NCBI GenBank assembly: GCA_964556255.1
Contig: CAZKVQ010000023.1
Coordinates: 1-45,793 of the forward strand
Direction: 5' to 3'
Source: JACJWR01 sp964556255
GTDB taxonomy: Bacteria; Actinomycetota; Actinomycetes; S36-B12; UBA10799
DNA: 45,793 nt
Part shown: in pieces, positions 25,410 to 32,588 of the stretch
Layout of the letters: each line of letters opens with the position of its first letter
How positions within the stretch are numbered: the stretch's first letter is position 1
Notes under the pieces: model-generated
Database searches by the model: none
What the model was told of the DNA's origin: nothing
The model's input: only the letters and a program-made list of their open reading frames with translations
Position numbers and translations under genes: made by a program

Positions 25410-25454
25410 CGCAGGGACGCGATGGCGGGCAGGGCGGAGGACAGATCTCGAACT

Positions 25455-26497
25455 TCAGCGGGCAGCCGCGCTCAAACCCGCGACAGCTTCGGCCAGGTCA
25501 TCCACATGCCGAACGCCAGCCGGAGCGCTACCGACCCACCCCGGCCCAGCTGTCCACACCTGGGTGGGCGGGCGCTGGTTGCCGATTCCCGCGAGACCAT
25601 CGGGGTCGGCACCAGGAATCCTCGCCCACACCATCACCGCGCTGGGACCCACGCGCCGAACCGCCGAGGCCACCGCTTCGAAGGGCGTCCGCTCACCAAG
25701 CATCAGACTGGCGATACCCCGCTCCGCCAGCGCCGCAGCTACAGCATGCAGGGGCAGACAATGCTGTTCCTCCGGAGCGCAGGCCAGCAGCACCGGGCGC
25801 GCATTGACCGGTTCCGGCACTTGGGCGCGGGCGGTGAACTCTGCGGCTGTGACATTGGCGAGGAAGTGCTCCACCTCGATCCCCCGACCTGTTCGAGCCC
25901 AGATCCGTCCCCGCGCGATCAGCACAGGCCGAAGGACCTGATCCCAAGTCCACACGACTCCCCGTGCCGCAATGCTTCCTCGGATGAGTCGCACGCAGGC
26001 CGGTTCGTCGAGGGCTGCCACCGCCTTGCCCAAGCCACGCACCAGGTGGGCGGCGGGATCCGTGGAGTGAACCAACNNNNNNNNNNNNNNNNNNNNNNNN
26101 NNNNNNNNNNNNNNNNNNNNNNNNNNNNNNNNNNNNNNNNNNNNNNNNNNNNNNNNNNNNNNNNNNNNNNNNNNNNGGTCGACTGCTGGGGGCGGGTCGG
26201 AAAGACCGCGTTCTGGGGGTCGATCGCGGCGGATTGGGCGGCCCGAGCGGCGTCCGCGGTGGCCACGCCGTTACGTACCAACTCCTGCATTCGAGTCAGT
26301 CGCTCGACGTCCTCGCCCGCATACCGTCGATGCCGGCCTTCGGTGTGTCCGGTGGGCCCTAGACCGTAGCGCCGATCCCAGGTCCGCAGTGTGGAGGGGG
26401 CCACCCCGAGGAGTCTGGCAACGGCCGACACAGTGAGCCCGGGCGTGGAAGGATCCGCCATCTCCGCGTCCGATGCGGCGTCCGCCAGCTGTTCCAC
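25455..26497 (-). CDS. MerR-family regulator with cobalamin-binding domain (CarH/LitR-like), interrupted by N gap
   Basis: The N-terminal part (107 codons before the gap) is a MerR winged helix-turn-helix: LTVSAVARLLGVAPSTLRTW, then GRHRRYAGEDVERL. The part after the gap (about 207 codons) has a four-helix cap with W-x9-EH (WARTGRGIEVEH), the signature around the adenosyl ligand in CarH-type photoreceptors. A Rossmann-like domain follows, where APEEQHCLPLHA supplies the E-x-H ligand in place of D-x-H-x-x-G. It is therefore a candidate light- and B12-responsive regulator. The two parts are in different frames across the 100 N, as expected if the gap length is a placeholder (true length 2 mod 3). 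The start is GTG 26497 or ATG 26461; neither has a good Shine-Dalgarno. It is divergent from whiD across 228 bp. Confidence 0.8.
26077..26176. other. Assembly gap of 100 N inside the MerR/B12 gene
   Basis: Exactly 100 undetermined bases, the usual placeholder for an unknown gap. It falls in the linker between the DNA-binding and B12-binding parts. The frames on each side differ, so the real length is 2 mod 3 rather than 100. Confidence 0.97.
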
Positions 26498-26573
26498 GCC
26501 CCGATTCTGGTGGCGATGGGCGGATCGCGCATTTCCGAGCCGGTCCTCTGGCCCTTCGGAGCACGGTGACAGA

Positions 26574-26579
26574 ACGTTA
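26574..26579 (-). promoter_or_regulatory. Candidate -10 (TAACGT) of the MerR/B12 gene
   Basis: TAACGT on the minus strand would start transcription near 26567, about 70 nt before GTG 26497. The -35 position falls in the direct-repeat array, but no strong -35 hexamer is visible. Confidence 0.35.
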
Positions 26580-26588
26580 TGCCGGCTT

Positions 26589-26615
26589 GCTCATTTCAGT
26601 TCATAAATTGTTCAT
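26589..26615. repeat. Three helically phased direct repeats (candidate MerR/B12 operator)
   Basis: GCTCAT (26589), GTTCAT (26599) and GTTCAT (26610) are direct repeats 10 and 11 bp apart in an AT-rich patch between the MerR/B12 gene and whiD. CarH of Thermus binds tandem direct repeats of about 11 bp as a tetramer, so spacing and place fit an operator for the adjacent regulator. The array ends ten bases before the whiD -35 and overlaps the likely -35 region of the divergent gene. Confidence 0.45.
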
Positions 26616-26624
26616 CTACACCTC

Positions 26625-26654
26625 TTGCACAACTTTTGGCGCGTTTGATAGATT
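26625..26654 (+). promoter_or_regulatory. Promoter of whiD-like gene (TTGCAC-18-TAGATT)
   Basis: TTGCAC (26625-26630) and TAGATT (26649-26654) are 18 bp apart in AT-rich DNA, giving a start near 26661 and a leader of about 65 nt. It is one of the few sigma70-like promoters in the window with both hexamers. Confidence 0.6.
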
Positions 26655-26714
26655 CACTTCACGTTGATGGAATCCGGTCGATTCGAACGGATCGATTGCG
26701 ACGCAGACGCACAC

Positions 26715-26720
26715 GGAGGT
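26715..26720 (+). promoter_or_regulatory. Ribosome binding site of whiD-like gene (GGAGGT)
   Basis: A perfect GGAGGT five bases before ATG 26726 fixes the start and rules out the longer in-frame extension that begins at 26579. Confidence 0.85.
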
Positions 26721-26725
26721 GCGAG

Positions 26726-27022
26726 ATGGCTGAACTGTCACGGCTTCCCGGAGGTCACGCTGACGCCTGGGACTGGCAACTGAAAGCCGCCTGCCGGGGC
26801 GAGGACCCGAACCTCTTCTTCCACCCCGAGGGCGAACGTGGGGCTGCGCGGGCGGCACGAGCTGCCGCTGCCAAGGCCATCTGCGCCTCCTGTCCCGTGA
26901 TGAGGGCCTGCGCCGAACACGCCCTCAGCGTCCGCGAGCCCTACGGCGTATGGGGCTCGATGAGCGAGGACGACCGAGAGTCGGCCCTCACACTGACCCG
27001 AAAGTTCGCAACTGCGAGCTGA
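26726..27022 (+). CDS. whiD: WhiB-family iron-sulfur regulator, WhiD/WhiB3 type
   Basis: 98 residues. The four cluster-binding cysteines are Cys23, Cys53, Cys56 and Cys62, in the C-xn-C-x2-C-x5-C pattern of a [4Fe-4S] Wbl protein. The N-terminal WDWQLKAACRG and FFHPEGERG, and EPYGVWGS before a basic tail, resemble M. tuberculosis WhiB3 and Streptomyces WhiD. The G(V/I)WGG turn is GVWGS here, a conservative change. WhiB3 responds to redox and NO and binds the principal sigma factor; WhiD is needed for spore maturation. The role here is inferred. The promoter lies about 65 bp upstream and a strong terminator follows. Its partners bldM-like and the MerR/B12 regulator are adjacent. Confidence 0.88.
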   Translation: MAELSRLPGGHADAWDWQLKAACRGEDPNLFFHPEGERGAARAARAAAAKAICASCPVMRACAEHALSVREPYGVWGSMSEDDRESALTLTRKFATAS

Positions 27023-27068
27023 TCCCAGCGCCGGCGGGACATACCCCCCCCCATTCCCGCCAGGCACC

Positions 27069-27109
27069 AAGAAGGGGCCGCCCTCCAGATGGAGGAGCGG
27101 CCCCTTCTT
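27069..27109. terminator. Bidirectional intrinsic terminator between whiD-like and groEL
   Basis: An 18-bp GC-rich stem (AAGAAGGGGCCGCCCTCC paired with its complement, one bulged A at 27096) closes a four-base AGAT loop. The A/T-rich ends give CTTCTT on both strands, so it can stop the convergent whiD and groEL transcripts. Confidence 0.85.
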
Positions 27110-27140
27110 GATTGTCGTGGTTCGCTTCGAGAGGGTCCCG

Positions 27141-28778
27141 TCAGTGGGTGTGGCCGGGGTGATGGGAGTGACCGTGGCCGTGACCCTCGTCGTCGTCCTC
27201 ATCCTCCTCGGGCTTCTCGACCACGAGCACATCGGTGGTGAGCAGCATGGCGGCGATCGACGCAGCGTTCTCCAGCGCAGCTCTGGTCACCTTCACAGGA
27301 TCGATGACGCCGGCGGCGACCAGATCCTCGTAGGCACCTGAGGACGCGTTGTAGCCCTCGCGGTCGGGCAGGTCCGCCACCTTGGCAGTGACCACGTAGC
27401 CCTCAGCGCCGGCGTTCTCCGCAATCCAACGCAGTGGCTCGACGACCGAACGACGCACCAGCATGACGCCGGAACGCTCATCACCGGACAGTCCCAGGCC
27501 GTCGTCCAGTACCGAGGCGGCGTGCACCAGGGCAGCGCCCCCGCCCGCCACGATGCCTTCCTCCATGGCCGCACGGGTCGCCGACACGGCGTCCTCGATG
27601 CGGTGCTTCCGCTCCTTGAGCTCCACCTCGGTGTGACCGCCGACCTTGATCACGCACACCCCGCCGGACAGCTTCGCCAGTCGCTCGTTCAGCTTCTCGC
27701 GGTCCCAGTCGGAGTCTGCCCGCTCGATCTCGGAACGGATCTGCGCGACCCGCTCGGCGACGGCCTCGTGGCTGCCACCGCCGTCGACGATGGTGGTGTT
27801 GTCCTTCGTCGCGACCACCCGGCGTGCGGTCCCCAGATCGGTCAACGTGACCTGATCGAGCTTGAGCCCGACCTCCTCGGCCACGACGGTGGCTCCAGTG
27901 AGGACTGCGATGTCCTGCAGGATCGACTTCCGCCGATCACCGAAGGCCGGCGCCTTCACCGCCACAGACGTGAAGATGCCCCGGATCTTGTTGACGACCA
28001 GGGTGCTCAAGGCCTCGCCGTCGACGTCCTCGGCGATGATGAAGAGCGGTTTGGAGTTCTGTGCCACCAGTTCGAGCACCGGCAGGAGATCGCTGATCGC
28101 GGAGATCTTGCCCTGCACGAGCAGCACGTAGGCGTCCTCCAGGACGGCCTCCATCCGCTCGGGATCGGTCACGAAGTATGGCGAGATGTATCCCTTGTCG
28201 AACTGCATCCCCTCGGTGAACTCGAGTTCGACACCGGTGGTGTTCGACTCCTCCACCGAGATGACGCCGTCGGCTCCGACCTTCTCGAAGGCATCGGCGA
28301 TCCGGGCACCGACTTCGGCATCCTGCGACGAGATCGTGGCGACCTGGGCGGTCTCGTCGTTGCCCTCGATCTGCCGGGCGCCGGACAACAGCGTCTCGTT
28401 GACCTTCGCCACGGCTGCGTCGATGCCACGCTTCACCGCCAGCGGAGCGGCGCCGGCGGCTACCAGTCGCAGCCCTTCCCGGACCATCGCCTGGGCCAGC
28501 ACGGTTGCGGTGGTGGTGCCGTCCCCGGCGACGTCGTTGGTCTTGGTGGCGACCTCCTTCACCAACTGGGCCCCCAGGTTCTCGTAGGGGTCGGTGACCT
28601 CGATCTCACGGGCGATGGTCACGCCGTCGTTCGTGATCGTCGGCGCACCCCAGGCCTTGTCGAGCACGACGTTGCGGCCCTTGGGGCCGATGGTCACGCG
28701 CACGGTGTCAGCGAGGGTATTGACGCCGCGCTCGAGGGAGCGCCGGGCATCTTCGTCGAAGTGCAGGAGCTTAGGCAT
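27141..28778 (-). CDS. groEL: Chaperonin GroEL1 (Cpn60) with His-rich C-terminus
   Basis: 545 residues. The ATP site is VTIGPKGRNVVLD and DVAGDGTTTATVLAQ; apical and intermediate domains are complete (AGGGAALVHA near the end of the equatorial part). The C-terminus is not the GGM repeat but an acidic stretch followed by GHGHGHSHHPGHTH. This His-rich tail marks the GroEL1 paralogue that sits beside groES in actinobacteria. Such organisms usually have a second GroEL with a GGM tail elsewhere, expected outside the window. It lies 145 bp downstream of groES. ATG 28778 has only a weak purine-rich site (AGAGAAAG). CIRCE control upstream of groES should reach this gene. Confidence 0.96.
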   Translation of the reverse strand: MPKLLHFDEDARRSLERGVNTLADTVRVTIGPKGRNVVLDKAWGAPTITNDGVTIAREIEVTDPYENLGAQLVKEVATKTNDVAGDGTTTATVLAQAMVREGLRLVAAGAAPLAVKRGIDAAVAKVNETLLSGARQIEGNDETAQVATISSQDAEVGARIADAFEKVGADGVISVEESNTTGVELEFTEGMQFDKGYISPYFVTDPERMEAVLEDAYVLLVQGKISAISDLLPVLELVAQNSKPLFIIAEDVDGEALSTLVVNKIRGIFTSVAVKAPAFGDRRKSILQDIAVLTGATVVAEEVGLKLDQVTLTDLGTARRVVATKDNTTIVDGGGSHEAVAERVAQIRSEIERADSDWDREKLNERLAKLSGGVCVIKVGGHTEVELKERKHRIEDAVSATRAAMEEGIVAGGGAALVHAASVLDDGLGLSGDERSGVMLVRRSVVEPLRWIAENAGAEGYVVTAKVADLPDREGYNASSGAYEDLVAAGVIDPVKVTRAALENAASIAAMLLTTDVLVVEKPEEDEDDDEGHGHGHSHHPGHTH

Positions 28779-28923
28779 GTGTCATCACTTGCTTTCTCTC
28801 ATGGGTTCACGACTGTCAAGGTCTTCACGCACGCGCGGTGTGCGTGACAGCGCCCCGCGCGGACCGCGACAGGCGCGGCCCGAACGGGGCGGTGTCACAC
28901 GAGCGACACTGGTCGCTGATGGA

Positions 28924-29223
28924 TCACTTCTCGACAATGGCCAAGACGTCACGGGCGGAGAGGATGAGGTACTCCTCGCCGGCGTACTTGATCTCGGTTC
29001 CGCCGTACTTCGAGTAGACGACGACGTCGCCCACTGCGACGTCCAGCGGGACGCGCTTGGCGCCGCCTTCGTCGAACCGACCCGGTCCCACTGCCAGGAC
29101 CTTGCCCTCCTGGGGCTTCTCCTTGGCGGTGTCCGGGATGACCAGACCCGACTGGGTCTTCTGCTCGGCATCGAGCGGCTGGACGAGGATGCGATCCTCG
29201 AGTGGCTTGATGGCGACCGACAC
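28924..29223 (-). CDS. groES: Co-chaperonin GroES (Cpn10)
   Basis: 99 residues from GTG 29223. I chose this start because GGAGGT lies six bases upstream and VSVAIKPLEDRILVQP is the family N-terminus. The upstream ATG 29265 would add 14 residues and has no Shine-Dalgarno. The mobile loop region (AEQKTQSGLVIPDTAKEKPQ) and the closing SARDVLAIVEK are typical. It caps the GroEL cavity. Transcription should start near 29342 from a promoter that overlaps one of two CIRCE operators, giving a leader of about 120 nt. groEL follows. Confidence 0.95.
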   Translation of the reverse strand: MSVAIKPLEDRILVQPLDAEQKTQSGLVIPDTAKEKPQEGKVLAVGPGRFDEGGAKRVPLDVAVGDVVVYSKYGGTEIKYAGEEYLILSARDVLAIVEK

Positions 29224-29229
29224 GGTCTG

Positions 29230-29235
29230 ACCTCC
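29230..29235 (-). promoter_or_regulatory. Ribosome binding site of groES (GGAGGT)
   Basis: GGAGGT six bases before GTG 29223 decides the groES start against the upstream ATG at 29265. Confidence 0.85.
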
Positions 29236-29316
29236 GGTTGCATCGGATGGATTCACTTGGGACATGGTCAAGCGGATTATCGTCGCCGCCGTCGCGGTGT
29301 CGGAGACGGTCCTCCA

Positions 29317-29343
29317 CTAGCACTCCTTGCTGCTGAGTGCCAG
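29317..29343. promoter_or_regulatory. CIRCE operator 1 (HrcA site)
   Basis: CTAGCACTC-N9-GAGTGCCAG: 7 of 9 bases per arm agree with TTAGCACTC-N9-GAGTGCTAA overall. It lies at the predicted groES transcription start. Confidence 0.85.
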
Positions 29344-29348
29344 AAGTA

Positions 29349-29378
29349 ACGTTAGCACTCCCTCGATCGGAGTGCCAA
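29349..29378 (-). promoter_or_regulatory. groES promoter (TTGGCA-18-TAACGT)
   Basis: On the minus strand TTGGCA (29373-29378) and TAACGT (29349-29354) are 18 bp apart, and both hexamers are partly built from the arms of CIRCE 2, so HrcA binding would block polymerase directly. Confidence 0.75.
29352..29378. promoter_or_regulatory. CIRCE operator 2 (HrcA site)
   Basis: TTAGCACTC-N9-GAGTGCCAA is a near-perfect CIRCE with one substitution. It coincides with the groES promoter and lies about 45 bp before the divergent methyltransferase gene. Confidence 0.9.
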
Positions 29379-29412
29379 TGGCCGGGGGTGGGAAGCGCCC
29401 CCGACGAGCGTT

Positions 29413-29418
29413 TAGGGT
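29413..29418 (+). promoter_or_regulatory. Leaderless-type -10 (TAGGGT) of the methyltransferase gene
   Basis: TAGGGT ends six bases before ATG 29425. The -35 region would lie close to CIRCE 2, so HrcA binding might also affect this gene. Confidence 0.55.
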
Positions 29419-29424
29419 CGTGCC

Positions 29425-30729
29425 ATGGGTGAAGCGGCGGCGATGGTGGCGCTGGACTGTGCCCTCGGCCGGACCCTGCTGGAACAGGCGGATCCCGCCG
29501 ACGCCCTGCGATCCTCCGAGCATCTGCGCCGTGAATTCCCCGATGCCGACCCGTCGCTGATTGCTGCCGCGCTTACCCAGGTCGGCCTGGGCCAGCGCGC
29601 CCGAACCCGGTTCGGAAGCCTGGCCGGTGAATACCTTTGGACCTCCGACGGGCTGGAACAGGCATCGCGCCCGGGGGTCGCGCGCTACCGGGCCGACCGT
29701 TTGCGTGCCCTCGGCGCCAGCGTGGTCGCCGACCTCACGTGCGGGCTCGGCGCGGACGCCACCGCCTTCGCGCGCGCTGGCCTCGACGTCGTCGGGATCG
29801 AACGCGACCCGGACGTAGCCGAGTTGGCGCGCATCAATGCTCGACGGGCGAACCTGGGCGCCAGGATCGCCGTCACTACCGGGGACTGCACAGACCCGGC
29901 GATCCTCGGACAACTGCCGACCCAGGCCTGGTTCATCGATCCCGCCCGTCGAGACCCGACAGCAGCACGCCGCCGGGACGGATCCAACCGCCGGATCGAC
30001 GATCCGCATGCCTGGTCGCCGCCCTGGGACTGGGTTCGTGCCCAGGCCGAACGCGCCGAGGTGCTGGTGGTCAAAGCGGCCCCGGGGATCGCGCATGGTG
30101 AACTCGACGGAGCGGCGACCGAGTGGCTGTCGCAGGACGGGTCACTGTTGGAGGCCTGCGCCTGGTGGGGCGGCGCGGGACCACAACGAGCAGCGGTGCT
30201 CCTCGACGCCTCCGGCGTCGTGCGGCTGCGCGTCGAAGCCGCCGGAGTCGACGTCCCAGCGGAACCCGGCACGCATCTCCCCCACACCGGCGATCTGCTC
30301 CTCGACCCCGACCCGGCGATCATCCGGGCGGGCGTCGTCACCGAGTTCGGGGAAGCGGTGGGGGCGCAACTCGTCGACGAGCGGTTGGCGTTCCTCACCG
30401 CACAGCCGGGCAGGCTGCGGGCAGGGGCGTGGGTCGGGTCACGCGTATGGCAGATCCTGTCTTGGGGTGACTACCAGCCCAGACAGCTCACCGCCATAGC
30501 CGCTGAACACGGCATCACCAGGATCGACGTCGTCGGCCGGGGGCGCACCCTTGACGCGACCCGGGTCCGGCGGGAGCTGGGGCTGCCGGGCGGCCCGGGC
30601 GCTGCCGGAACCCTGATCGTCGCCGGCCTCGGGACCGCTCGGCGCACAACCGTGGCGCTGGCCCGCGCCGTTGCGGCGCCCGACCCCGCCTTCGACGTCG
30701 GGACCCTCCCGGCCCGGGGACCCCGATGA
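29425..30729 (+). CDS. Class I SAM-dependent methyltransferase with THUMP-like C-terminal domain
   Basis: 434 residues. Motif I of the SAM fold is VADLTCGLGADATAFA (about 101-116), followed by the acidic ribose-binding GIERD. Motif IV is FIDPARRD, similar to the DPPY-type loop of RNA or protein N-methyltransferases. The last ~80 residues resemble the THUMP-like domain attached to such proteins in actinobacteria. The substrate is not known; RNA is the best guess from domain type. ATG 29425 lies six bases from TAGGGT. The DUF167 gene overlaps the end by four bases (ATGA). It is divergent from groES. Confidence 0.75.
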   Translation: MGEAAAMVALDCALGRTLLEQADPADALRSSEHLRREFPDADPSLIAAALTQVGLGQRARTRFGSLAGEYLWTSDGLEQASRPGVARYRADRLRALGASVVADLTCGLGADATAFARAGLDVVGIERDPDVAELARINARRANLGARIAVTTGDCTDPAILGQLPTQAWFIDPARRDPTAARRRDGSNRRIDDPHAWSPPWDWVRAQAERAEVLVVKAAPGIAHGELDGAATEWLSQDGSLLEACAWWGGAGPQRAAVLLDASGVVRLRVEAAGVDVPAEPGTHLPHTGDLLLDPDPAIIRAGVVTEFGEAVGAQLVDERLAFLTAQPGRLRAGAWVGSRVWQILSWGDYQPRQLTAIAAEHGITRIDVVGRGRTLDATRVRRELGLPGGPGAAGTLIVAGLGTARRTTVALARAVAAPDPAFDVGTLPARGPR

Positions 30730-31043
30730 TCCGCATCACCGTGCGTGCGAAGCCCGGATCACACCACGCCTCGGTCGCCAGGCTCCGGCAGCCCGCCGGG
30801 ACTAGTCCGACGGCCAGACCGGGATCCGAGACCCCAGAACTGCTGGTTCGGGTGCGCGCCAAAGCCGTTGACGGCGCGGCCAACATCGCCATCACCGACG
30901 CGGTCGCCGAGGCCCTCGGATTACGCCGCTCAGCGGTCAGCCTGGCGCGTGGCACCCGCTCCCGGGTGAAGCTGCTCGACCTCGATGCCACCGAGCAGGA
31001 CGTGCGCGCCGCGTTGGCGGCCCTGCCGGAGGAACCGGCCTAG
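30726..31043 (+). CDS. DUF167 (YggU family) small protein
   Basis: 105 residues. The family core is visible: ITVRAKPGSHHAS at the start, VRVRAKAVDGAANIAITDAVAEALG in the middle, and VSLARGTRSRVKLLDL. DUF167 proteins have a known fold but no established function. The gene starts inside the methyltransferase stop (ATGA overlap), so it is coupled to it. Its TAG stop is convergent with and overlaps the tsaD stop: the palindrome CTAG serves both strands. Confidence 0.85.
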   Translation: MIRITVRAKPGSHHASVARLRQPAGTSPTARPGSETPELLVRVRAKAVDGAANIAITDAVAEALGLRRSAVSLARGTRSRVKLLDLDATEQDVRAALAALPEEPA

Positions 31044-32089
31044 CCGAGCAGCACCTCCGACACCGGCGCGCTGGAATCGATCGCGACGCCCAGCCCGACC
31101 GGTGGCACCCCGGCTTCGACCATGGCCGCGCCGAGGGATGCCACCATGGCACCGTTGTCGGTGCACAGATCCGGCCGTGGCACCCGCAGGGTGATGCCTG
31201 CCTGCTCGCACCGTGCCTGTGCCAAAGCCCGCAGGCGCGAATTCGCGGCGACCCCGCCCCCGATCAGCAGTTGCGCTCCGTCGTGTTGTCTGCAGGCAGC
31301 AACAGCCTTCGCGGTGAGCACATCCACGACCGCCTCCTGGAACGACGCAGCGACCGCGGCCACATCGACCGGCCGGCCGGCTGCCCTCTCCGACTCCACC
31401 CAGCGCGCCACCGCGGTCTTCAGCCCCGAGAAGGAGAAATCGTGTCGGTGGGTGACCTGGTCCTTGGCGGCGGTCAGCCCGCGCGGGAAGGCGATGGCGG
31501 TTGGATCGCCCGCTGAAGCCACCCGGTCGATGTGCGGGCCGCCGGGGAACGGCAACCCGAGCAACCGGGCCACCTTGTCGAACGCTTCGCCGGCGGCGTC
31601 GTCCAAGGTGGAACCCAGCGACGTGATCGAGGTCGCCACATCCTCGACCAGCAACAGCGAGGTATGCCCACCGGATACCAGCAGCGACACCAGGGGTCTG
31701 GGCAACGGTCCGTGCTCCAACCGATCCACGGCGACGTGGGCCGCCAGGTGGTTCACCGGATAGAGCGGGGCCTCCGCTGCCCAGGCGATCCCCTGCGCGG
31801 CCGAGGTTCCCACCAGCAGCGCCCCCGCCAGACCGGGACCGGCGGTGACTGCCACAGCGTCGACATCGCTCAAGGAGACACCCGCATCCCGGCAGGCCCG
31901 ATCCAACGTCGGCAGCATGGCCTCCAGATGCGCCCGGCTCGCGATCTCGGGCACGACACCTCCGAACCGGGCGTGCTCGGCGACCGACGTGGCCACCGTG
32001 TCTGCAAGGAGGGTGCGACCACGTACCAACCCCACCCCCGTCTCGTCGCAGGAGGTCTCGATCCCCAGAATCAGCGGTTCCTCAGCCAT
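31040..32089 (-). CDS. tsaD: tRNA N6-adenosine threonylcarbamoyltransferase
   Basis: The catalytic subunit that moves threonylcarbamoyl to A37 of ANN-decoding tRNAs, with TsaB and TsaE encoded just upstream. It has 349 residues from ATG 32089, which has GGAG six bases before it; in-frame ATGs further upstream lie within rimI. Landmarks are ETSCDETGVG, EHARFGGVVPEIASRAH (39-54), the metal-ligand pair His114 and His118 in VNHLAAH, SGGHTS, GEAFDK, IGGGVAANSRLR and CTDNGAMVA. It overlaps rimI by eight bases (ATGGCTGA). It ends convergently with the DUF167 gene at a shared CTAG. Confidence 0.95.
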   Translation of the reverse strand: MAEEPLILGIETSCDETGVGLVRGRTLLADTVATSVAEHARFGGVVPEIASRAHLEAMLPTLDRACRDAGVSLSDVDAVAVTAGPGLAGALLVGTSAAQGIAWAAEAPLYPVNHLAAHVAVDRLEHGPLPRPLVSLLVSGGHTSLLLVEDVATSITSLGSTLDDAAGEAFDKVARLLGLPFPGGPHIDRVASAGDPTAIAFPRGLTAAKDQVTHRHDFSFSGLKTAVARWVESERAAGRPVDVAAVAASFQEAVVDVLTAKAVAACRQHDGAQLLIGGGVAANSRLRALAQARCEQAGITLRVPRPDLCTDNGAMVASLGAAMVEAGVPPVGLGVAIDSSAPVSEVLLG

Positions 32090-32588
32090 CCCATGCTCCA
32101 TCGGGGAGGGTGCTAGCGGCCTCATCCTCTGAGATCCTCCGGCGCATGACCACGGCGTCCGAACCGTCCGGGTAATACCCCGCACGCACGTGGAGTTCGA
32201 CGAATCCGTAACGCTGGTACAGCTCTCGAGCCGAATTCTCGGATGCTACTTCCAGCAGCATCCGGTGCGCCCCACCCGACGCAGCGGCGGCGATCCCAGC
32301 CTGCAGCAGAGCGGCGCCGATGCCGCGCCCACGATCGTCCGGTCGCACTGCAATGGTCATCAGATCCGCTTCCCGGCCCCCCATCGCGACATCGATGTAG
32401 CCGAGGATCTCGCCGCTGGGCGCTTCGGCCACCCTCAGCCAACGGTCGGCTGCCGCGAGTTCAGCCAGGAACGTCTCCAGAGTCCAGGCGGTGCCTCCGA
32501 ACACCGAGTCCTCGATGGCCACGACCTCCTCGAGGTGCCACCAGCGCATCGGCCGCCGGGCGAATCCGGAACTCGTCACGGCCGCCAT
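32082..32588 (-). CDS. rimI: GNAT N-acetyltransferase RimI
   Basis: 168 residues. The acetyl-CoA loop is VRPDDRGRGIGAALL (81-95) and the C-terminal strand-helix ENSARELYQRYGFVE is typical. RimI acetylates the N-terminus of ribosomal protein S18 in E. coli; actinobacterial members may be broader. ATG 32588 has AGGAG five bases upstream and overlaps tsaB by 13 bases; a GTG at 32579 is a weaker alternative. It sits between tsaB and tsaD, the common bacterial order. Confidence 0.9.
   Translation of the reverse strand: MAAVTSSGFARRPMRWWHLEEVVAIEDSVFGGTAWTLETFLAELAAADRWLRVAEAPSGEILGYIDVAMGGREADLMTIAVRPDDRGRGIGAALLQAGIAAAASGGAHRMLLEVASENSARELYQRYGFVELHVRAGYYPDGSDAVVMRRRISEDEAASTLPDGAWDG

Noticed and set aside
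26579..26725. Longer start for the whiD-like gene
   Set aside because: The extension would place the promoter hexamers inside the coding region; GGAGGT before ATG 26726 is decisive.
27044..27052. Run of nine C after whiD
   Set aside because: A homopolymer just before the terminator in non-coding DNA; no evidence of phase variation.
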